Assembly (NCBI GenBank): GCA_036267955.1 | Contig: DATAVB010000103.1 | Location: forward strand, 1-64,000 | Length of the DNA stretch: 64,000 nucleotides | DNA from: DATAVB01 sp036267955 | GTDB taxonomy: Bacteria > Actinomycetota > Actinomycetes > Mycobacteriales > QHCD01 | Direction of reading: 5' to 3' | Shown: positions 58,999 to 64,000 of the stretch, piece by piece | How positions within the stretch are numbered: position 1 is the first letter of the stretch | Layout of the letters: each line of letters starts with the position of its first letter | The notes under the pieces: generated by a model | Databases searched by the model: none | The model's input: the letters and a program-made list of their open reading frames with translations, nothing else | Told to the model about the DNA's origin: nothing | Position numbers and translations under genes: made by a program

Positions 58999-59024
58999 GT
59001 TGTGCCGGCCATGGCCGGCACAAC
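58999..59024. repeat. 26-bp perfect palindrome
   Basis: GTTGTGCCGGCCA followed by its exact complement, at 58999-59024, no loop. It begins 8 bp after the stop of the sigma remnant. Partly matching sequence (GCCGGCACAACG) occurs again at 59046-59057. A cruciform-forming element or strong operator-like site. Confidence 0.8.
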
Positions 59025-59117
59025 ACCATCATGATCACCACGGCAGCCGGCACAACGCCGTCACGATCCAGAAACGAGCCGACAGAGACGAGCCAATGAG
59101 CCGCCGGCGGCCGACAG

Positions 59118-60335
59118 CTAAATAACCAGTGAGCGCCGGCGAGCCGCCCGTCCGGCGAAGGATACGGATATTAGGACGGCGGCGATGATGGTCGCGAGGC
59201 TCAGGCGTAGGCCGAGGGTCGCTGCGAGAGTGCCGATGAGAGCCGGTGCGATCAATGCGCCGAAGCTGTCGCCGAGTTCGAGGACCGATATCGCTTCGCC
59301 GTCGGTCACGTCGGTCTGATTGCCGGCGAAGCTGCTGATCGACGGGCCTGCGCAGGCCAGCCCGATACTGAGTACGGCAAATCCGATGACTGTCGCTGGG
59401 AAGGTCCCGACGGCCAGGCCCACGCCGAGGCCCGCGGCGCCGAGAATATTGCCGGCCCGAAACACCCGCAGATTTCCCAGCCGCCTCACGATACGGTCCA
59501 CGCTGAGTGCGGCGACGATGCCGGCGACGGTCATCACGGTGTAGGTAGCCGCGCCCGCGGCCTGACTCACACCGAGCGAATGCGTGGCGTACGACGCAGT
59601 CCACAACTCCAATGTCGTCGTGACGAATTGCGCCACACCCGCCAACCCGGCGACTGCGCACAACTGCCGGGTGAAACGATCCCGCAACCGGCGCCGGTCC
59701 GTCGCCGCTGTGGCGACCGATGACTCGACCGGAAGCCATCGTCCGACGCCAGCCAGTACGGCGAGCAGCAGGACCGAGGTGGCGACGAATTGCCGATCCG
59801 CCGGAATTCCCGCCGCTGCCGCGACCGTCCCGATACCAGCCCCCGCGAGCATCCCGATCCCGAAACATGCGTTGAAGCAGCCCATCAGCGGCCGACCGTA
59901 CCGACGCTGCACGCCCAATTGCAGTGCACCCATCGGAATTCCCATCAGACACGACACGCAGAACCACGTACACAGACCCACAGTCAGCCCGACCTGGCTG
60001 GTCGCAGCCGCCACCATTGGCATCACCAGCAGAATCCCCGCGGCACCGATCACCGCCAACCGGCGCGGAGCAACCCGGCCGATCAACACGACCACGACCA
60101 CACCCATCGCCGCCAGATTCACCACGGCACCGATCGTGTTCGCCAATCCCCAAGCCGCGTCACCAGCGCCGACCCGGGCCCGTACATCGGGAATTCGCGC
60201 GGCCCACGCCCCGTTCGAGTTGCTCATCACCACCGACAGAAACCCCACCGCGACCCGGGCCCGACGATCAACACGACCCGGGCGGGCGCGCAAAAACCCG
60301 GCGGGGGTGACGTCCCCGCGACCTTTACGGCACAC
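59118..60335 (-). CDS. MFS transporter
   Basis: A 405-aa transporter with about 12 membrane helices and the first-half features RIPDVRARVGAGDAAWGLANTIGAVVNL and GRVAPRRLAVIGAAG (motif A-like loop). It resembles small-molecule efflux carriers of the MFS. The substrate is unknown. The GTG start at 60335 is uncertain by about 30 residues. It is divergent from the GNAT gene. Confidence 0.85.
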   Translation of the reverse strand: MCRKGRGDVTPAGFLRARPGRVDRRARVAVGFLSVVMSNSNGAWAARIPDVRARVGAGDAAWGLANTIGAVVNLAAMGVVVVVLIGRVAPRRLAVIGAAGILLVMPMVAAATSQVGLTVGLCTWFCVSCLMGIPMGALQLGVQRRYGRPLMGCFNACFGIGMLAGAGIGTVAAAAGIPADRQFVATSVLLLAVLAGVGRWLPVESSVATAATDRRRLRDRFTRQLCAVAGLAGVAQFVTTTLELWTASYATHSLGVSQAAGAATYTVMTVAGIVAALSVDRIVRRLGNLRVFRAGNILGAAGLGVGLAVGTFPATVIGFAVLSIGLACAGPSISSFAGNQTDVTDGEAISVLELGDSFGALIAPALIGTLAATLGLRLSLATIIAAVLISVSFAGRAARRRSLVI

Positions 60336-60369
60336 TCGAACCCGTGCTCCTCACTCCGGTGGGGCATGG

Positions 60370-60412
60370 GCCCTGAGGCGGGCTGAGCTTGCCGGCAAGA
60401 CCGCCTCAGGGC
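60370..60412. repeat. Nested palindromic hairpin between MFS and GNAT genes
   Basis: GCCCTGAGGCGG at 60370-60381 and CCGCCTCAGGGC at 60401-60412 form a perfect 12-bp stem; the 19-nt loop carries CTTGCCGGCAAG (60388-60399), itself a 12-bp palindrome. It lies between divergent genes, so it is more likely an operator than a terminator. Confidence 0.65.
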
Positions 60413-60522
60413 ATCCCAAAAGACACGAACGGGCACTCCGCCTTCACTGGAGCACTCGGCGCACCGACGCTAGAGCCGGACCTCAGGTCCCGTCAATTGT
60501 CCGCCTTCGTTAGCCTCAAAAC

Positions 60523-60966
60523 ATGTTTCGTGCGGCTAGGTCGGACGACTTCGGGGATGTTATTCGGCTATACCGCCAATTGCAGCCGGACGATCCGATT
60601 CTGGAAGACGGCTCGGACACAGCGACTTTCGAGCAGATTCTGAGCACTCCCGGACTGCAGCTTTTCGTGCTCGAGCTCGACGGGGTCGTCGTCGCCACGA
60701 CCTACCTGAATGTGATTCCAAACATCACCCGATCAGCGTCGCCGTACGCCGTCATCGAGAACGTGGTCGTCGATGAATCCCTGCGCGGCAGAGGTCTGGG
60801 CAAGGACATCATGGCCGGCACGCTCCGAGTCGCATGGGCCGCGGGCTGCTATAAAGCAATGCTGATGACGGGCTCACGGAACCCCGCCACCCATTCCTAC
60901 TATCGGGCCTGTGGGTTCTCGCCCGACGCCAAGACCGCCTACCTGGCTCGGCCGTCGTCCGGGTAG
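60523..60966 (+). CDS. GNAT-family N-acetyltransferase
   Basis: A 147-aa acetyltransferase. ENVVVDESLRGRGLGKDIMAGTL is the acetyl-CoA-binding motif (RGRGLG); ATHSYYRACGFSPDAKTAYL is the C-terminal motif B. The substrate is unknown. The ATG is at the conserved N-terminal beta strand. It is followed by the ECF41-type promoter and the oxidoreductase gene. Confidence 0.92.
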   Translation: MFRAARSDDFGDVIRLYRQLQPDDPILEDGSDTATFEQILSTPGLQLFVLELDGVVVATTYLNVIPNITRSASPYAVIENVVVDESLRGRGLGKDIMAGTLRVAWAAGCYKAMLMTGSRNPATHSYYRACGFSPDAKTAYLARPSSG

Positions 60967-60974
60967 CAGCGGCA

Positions 60975-61002
60975 TGTCACAGACGCCGGCGGCCATCTCG
61001 TC
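60975..61002 (+). promoter_or_regulatory. Candidate ECF41-type promoter
   Basis: TGTCACA at 60975-60981, 17 bp, then CGTC at 60999-61002, which is close to the ECF41 promoter consensus TGTCACA-n16-CGTC. It lies 36 bp upstream of the oxidoreductase start, and an ECF41-type sigma gene is the next gene after that, so the operon is probably self-activated. Confidence 0.75.
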
Positions 61003-61037
61003 TTGGGGCTGAGAGTCAAGCTGGAACGAGAAAGGTG

Positions 61038-61964
61038 ATGACGGTGCGGGTATTTGTGGCAGGCGGGACCGGAGTCCTGGGGCGGCGACTGGTGCCGCAA
61101 CTCGTGGCCCGGGGCCACCAGGTGACGGCTACGACGACGAATGCGGCCAAGCTGGGCCTGCTGGCGGAGCTCGGTGCGAATGGCGTCGTGATGGACGGGC
61201 TGGATGCGGTGTCGGTCGGTGAAGCGGTGGCCGCGGCCCAGCCGGACTCGATCGTGCACCAGATGACCGCGATCGCCGGTAAACCCGATTTCAAACACAT
61301 GGACCGGTGGTTCGCCACCACGATCCGACTGCGCACCGAGGGGACGGACAATCTGCTGGCCGCCGCCGAGGCGGCCGGCGTATCCCACGTTGTCGCGCAG
61401 AGCTATGCGAGCTGGAACGGCATCCGCGAGGGCGGATGGGTAAAGACGGAGGAGGATCCACTGGCCCCGGAGACGGGGACGGTCGCGCAGCCGGGCGCGG
61501 ACGCGATCCGGCATGTCGAGGACATGGTCGTCAAGGCTGACGGGGTTGCCCTGCGATACGGCTGGCTCTACGGACCGGGTGCCATGGACGACCTGGTCGC
61601 GCCCGTACGCAAGCGGCAGTTCCCACTCGTCGGGGGCGGCACCGGCTACACCTCCTGGATGCACCTCGATGACGCCGCGAGCGCTACCGTCCTGGCCGTG
61701 GAACAACAGGTGAAAGGCGTCTTCAACGTCGTCGACGACGAACCGGCCCCGGTCAGCGAGTGGCTGCCCTATCTGGCCGAGTGTGCCGGCGCGAAGCGGC
61801 CGATGCGGGTGCCGCCGTGGCTGGCCCGCATGCTGGCCGGCGAGGTGGCGGTGTCGATGATGACCGAGGGGCGGGGCTTCTCCAACGCAAAGGCCAAACG
61901 GCAGCTCGGCTGGGAGCTGCGCTACCCGTCATGGCGTGTGGGCTTCAAGGCAGAGCTGGCGTGA
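61038..61964 (+). CDS. NAD(P)-dependent epimerase/oxidoreductase, ECF41-linked
   Basis: A 308-aa short-chain/epimerase-type Rossmann protein. VRVFVAGGTGVLGRRLVPQLVARGHQV is the NAD(P) site, and SYASWNGIREGG and LRYGWLYGPGAMDD follow. Carboxymuconolactone decarboxylases, oxidoreductases and epimerases (COE) are the usual partners of ECF41 sigma factors, so this fits. The ATG at 61038 is given; a GTG at 61044 has AAGG at better spacing and makes the family N-terminus RVFVAGGTG. Its stop overlaps the sigma gene start by 4 bp. Confidence 0.88.
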   Translation: MTVRVFVAGGTGVLGRRLVPQLVARGHQVTATTTNAAKLGLLAELGANGVVMDGLDAVSVGEAVAAAQPDSIVHQMTAIAGKPDFKHMDRWFATTIRLRTEGTDNLLAAAEAAGVSHVVAQSYASWNGIREGGWVKTEEDPLAPETGTVAQPGADAIRHVEDMVVKADGVALRYGWLYGPGAMDDLVAPVRKRQFPLVGGGTGYTSWMHLDDAASATVLAVEQQVKGVFNVVDDEPAPVSEWLPYLAECAGAKRPMRVPPWLARMLAGEVAVSMMTEGRGFSNAKAKRQLGWELRYPSWRVGFKAELA

Positions 61965-62884
61965 CCAAAGCCGAGGAGTTCCAGGAGCTGCGGGCGCTGC
62001 TGTTCGCGATCGCCTACCGGATCCTCGGCAGCGTGAGCGAGGCCGAGGACGCGGTCCAGGAGACCTGGCTGCGCTTCGAGGCGTCGTCGACACAACCCCG
62101 GTCGACCAAGGCCTTCCTCTCTGCGGCGGTGACGCGGATCTCGATCGACGTCCTGCGTTCGGCCCGCGTCCGGCGGGAGACGTACGTGGGACCGTGGTTC
62201 CCCGAGCCACTGCTCACCGACATCTACGAGGACCCCGAGCGCTCGGCCGAGCTGTCCGACTCGCTGTCGATGGCGGCGCTGCTGCTGCTCGAGCGGCTCA
62301 GCCCGCTGGAGCGCGCAGTCTTCGTACTGCGGGAGGTGTTCGGATTCGGCTTCCCGGAGGTTGCTTCCGCGGTCGGCCGCTCGGAGGCAGCGTGCCGCCA
62401 GCTCGCGGTGCGGGCGCGGCGACACATGGACGCCGGGCGCCCCCGGTTCGAGGCGGATCGCCGGGAGCGGGACAGGCTGGCGGCGCGATTCTTCGACGCC
62501 CTCCGGGAAGGCGACATCGACGGCCTGCGCGAGCTGCTCGCCGCCGACGTTCACCTGGTCGGCGACGGCGGTGGCAAGGCGCCGCAGTGGGGCAAGGGCG
62601 TCCTCGGCGCGGAGAAGGTGGCCCGGGTGCTTGCCTCGATCATCCCGTCGATGGTCCGGATCGACGTGACGGTGGAGCCACACGAGGTGAACGGCCAGCC
62701 GGGCGCGATCTTCCGCGATCGGGACAACAAGGTGCTCAATACCTGGACGCTCGACGTGCTCGACGGGCAGATCCAGACGATCCGCACGGTGCTCAACCCC
62801 GACAAGCTGGGCCACGTCGGCCCGGTGGCGGATGCCTGGGCCGTGATACGCGAGGCGAACGAGGCCCGCCGGCTCAAGGATTAA
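61961..62884 (+). CDS. ECF41-family sigma factor (SigJ-like)
   Basis: A 307-aa ECF sigma factor. Region 2 (RALLFAIAYRILGSVSEAEDAVQETWLRF) and region 4 (LERLSPLERAVFVLREVFGFGFPEVASAVGRSEAACRQLAVRARRHM) are followed by a C-terminal SnoaL-like domain of about 120 residues (DRLAARFFDALREGDIDGLRELLAADVHLVGDGGGKAPQ). This fusion and length are those of ECF41 factors; the C-terminal domain tunes activity. GTG start overlaps the oxidoreductase stop. No anti-sigma gene is expected. Confidence 0.93.
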   Translation: MTKAEEFQELRALLFAIAYRILGSVSEAEDAVQETWLRFEASSTQPRSTKAFLSAAVTRISIDVLRSARVRRETYVGPWFPEPLLTDIYEDPERSAELSDSLSMAALLLLERLSPLERAVFVLREVFGFGFPEVASAVGRSEAACRQLAVRARRHMDAGRPRFEADRRERDRLAARFFDALREGDIDGLRELLAADVHLVGDGGGKAPQWGKGVLGAEKVARVLASIIPSMVRIDVTVEPHEVNGQPGAIFRDRDNKVLNTWTLDVLDGQIQTIRTVLNPDKLGHVGPVADAWAVIREANEARRLKD

Positions 62885-63170
62885 CCTGGGGTGCCCGATG
62901 GCTCAGTTCGGACGCCGCGCCCAGATGTCGACTCCTTTCTTGGTGATGTCCAACGTCCCACGCCCGTCTGTGTGACGAGGAGACGCCGGCAAATGAAGGT
63001 CGCCTGATGGGTATTGATCGCAAGTCGCCTATTACAGCGGAATGGCGGGCCGGTTCCGTCAGCCTGACATCGAGTTGAAAGCGGATTGCCAGAGCCGCCG
63101 GGCAGAGTCGACGTCGGCCGGCGGAATTCCGGCTCACCCGGATCAATTCGTATGATCGAGAGGGACCACC
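62885..63170. other. Intergenic region, nothing supportable
   Basis: No gene, hairpin or convincing promoter was found. A minus-strand frame near 62906-62990 ends ITKKGVDIWARRPN, which looks protein-like, but I do not recognise it and see no start, so it was left unannotated. Confidence 0.4.
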
Positions 63171-63600
63171 ATGAACCTGCGCCATAGTCTGACGATTGCG
63201 GCGGCGACCGCGGCCCCGTCGCGATTTCCGGAGCGGCCACCAACGCGTCCGCGGCGACCGCGCATCCCACACCGCCAAGAGCCCGAACTGGTGTTTCGGC
63301 GGTTACGAAGGCGGCGACAGCACCGATCTGTCCATTCAGATCGACCGCTGCACCAACAACGTGACCGGCGTCCAGGCTCGGCTCGACGGCGGCTACGGGC
63401 TCTACGGCCACTTCCAGTTCTGGGGGCCGCGCGGCTGGGGCCTCAACATCAGCAACCAGCAGTGGGGCAACAAGCAGTGGACCCCGCTCTACAGCGGTCC
63501 GGGGCAGACCGGCAGCGGTGATCTGGTCTGCGAACGGTTCTGGCAGAAGATCGGCGGTTACTACACGCAGATCGGCGGCAACACCTGTTGGGAGAACTGA
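63171..63600 (+). pseudogene. Frameshifted small secreted protein
   Basis: An ATG at 63171 begins the signal-like MNLRHSLTIAAATAA. The sequence then continues in a second frame as VAISGAATNASAATA, and the mature part lies in a third frame (SHTAKSPNWCFGGYEGG to the stop at 63600). So a signal peptide and a mature protein of about 110 residues with four cysteines are split by two indels near 63215 and 63266. The Trp/Gly/Cys-rich mature part has no recognised family. Assembly error is possible. Confidence 0.65.
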
Positions 63601-63660
63601 GGTTTCGCGGTCGGCCGGGCGGATTCGCCCGGCCGACCGCACTTCGTCGGCTGACCGTCC

Positions 63661-64000
63661 CTAGTGGACGTAAAGACCGGCGATGACGAGTTCGACCAGG
63701 CGACGCGCGTCGTAGCGCGGGTCGCTCTCCGCGCCGACACAGAGATTGCCGACCCCACGCAGCAGTTCGTATGCCTCCACGTCGGAGCGGATCTCCCCCG
63801 CCGCGGCGGCGGCGGCGAGCAGCTCGGCGCACACGGGCATGAGCCGGTCGATGAAATAGGCGTGCAGCGTGGCGAAAGCGGCATCGTCGGACTGCAACGC
63901 CCTGGCGAGGCCGTGCTTGGTGACCAGGAAGTCGACGAAGAGGTTGATCCAGCGCGCCAGCGCGGCGTGCGGTGAGCGGCTTTTCGCCAGCAGGGTCGGA
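63661..64000 (-). CDS. TetR-family regulator, C-terminal part (cut by window edge)
   Basis: An open frame of about 112 residues on the minus strand reaches base 64000 and so lacks its N-terminus (and the DNA-binding domain). It includes SPHAALARWINLFVDFLVTK, PVCAELLAAAAAAGEIRSDV and YDARRLVELVIAGLYVH, typical of the ligand-binding half of SbtR-like TetR regulators. Target unknown. Confidence 0.8.
   Translation of the reverse strand, partial: PTLLAKSRSPHAALARWINLFVDFLVTKHGLARALQSDDAAFATLHAYFIDRLMPVCAELLAAAAAAGEIRSDVEAYELLRGVGNLCVGAESDPRYDARRLVELVIAGLYVH

Noticed and set aside
1..64000. tRNA, rRNA genes or CRISPR arrays
   Set aside because: No cloverleaf, rRNA sequence or regularly spaced direct repeats were found by eye on either strand.

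Overview
The window is GC-rich DNA from the chromosome of an actinomycete. The evidence is gene content and order: ffh, glnD-glnB-amt, ftsY and smc; mutM-rnc-rpmF; coaD-rsmD; recG; ddl, gpsA and cofC; ppk-mutT1-hup; leuD-leuC-iclR. This order largely parallels the same stretch of mycobacterial and streptomycete chromosomes. Actinobacterial hallmarks include a HupB-like HU with a Lys/Ala tail, CofC/FbiD for coenzyme F420, a HelD/HelR-type RNA polymerase helicase, an ECF41-type sigma factor and a GlnR-like operator. The family or genus cannot be fixed from sequence alone.

Layout. 1-8.7 kb: a phosphotransferase cut by the window edge, a P-loop kinase, an amidohydrolase and ffh (coupled by 4-bp overlaps), then a membrane protein, a HIT hydrolase, a metallo-beta-lactamase-fold enzyme, glnD and glnB. 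8.7-18.9 kb: amt with a GlnR-box-like upstream region, ftsY, a NarL-type two-component pair, a YceI protein, a methyltransferase, smc and a small coiled-coil protein. 19-24.3 kb: acylphosphatase with an acidic EF-hand-like protein, mutM-rnc-rpmF-DUF177, a DivIVA-like protein, coaD and rsmD. 24.5-27.7 kb: the HelR-like helicase and a 1-kb structured, less GC-rich intergenic region with a candidate 34-aa peptide gene. 27.7-47.8 kb: a dense housekeeping core (recG to leuC/iclR). 47.9-52.5 kb: a uronate/glucarate catabolic block (udh, gudD, kdgD and a GH4 glycosidase). 52.6-64 kb: a more variable accessory region. It contains a Tat-exported amidase, small membrane proteins, gene remnants (the C-terminus of an AAC(2')-like acetyltransferase, the N-terminus of a SigE-like sigma factor), frameshifted genes, a second P-loop-kinase/phosphotransferase pair, an MFS transporter, and an ECF41 sigma factor with its epimerase-like partner. 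It ends in a TetR regulator cut by the window edge.

Genes that work together: Ffh and FtsY (co-translational targeting); Amt, GlnB and GlnD (nitrogen sensing and uptake); LeuC and LeuD with a divergent IclR/NdgR-type regulator; Udh to GudD to KdgD (uronate to 2-oxoglutarate semialdehyde); the ECF41 sigma factor with the oxidoreductase in front of it.

The most unusual signal is in the non-coding DNA. A family of intergenic hairpins has 17-19-bp arms that begin with CATGATCRTGA or a close variant, and comes in at least three sequence variants, each present twice. Two copies lie between divergent genes and beside truncated genes, so they are not simply terminators. A second non-coding signal is a short palindrome, CCACWGTGG, found at least eight times, including inside a 13-bp-arm hairpin upstream of the candidate small peptide gene.
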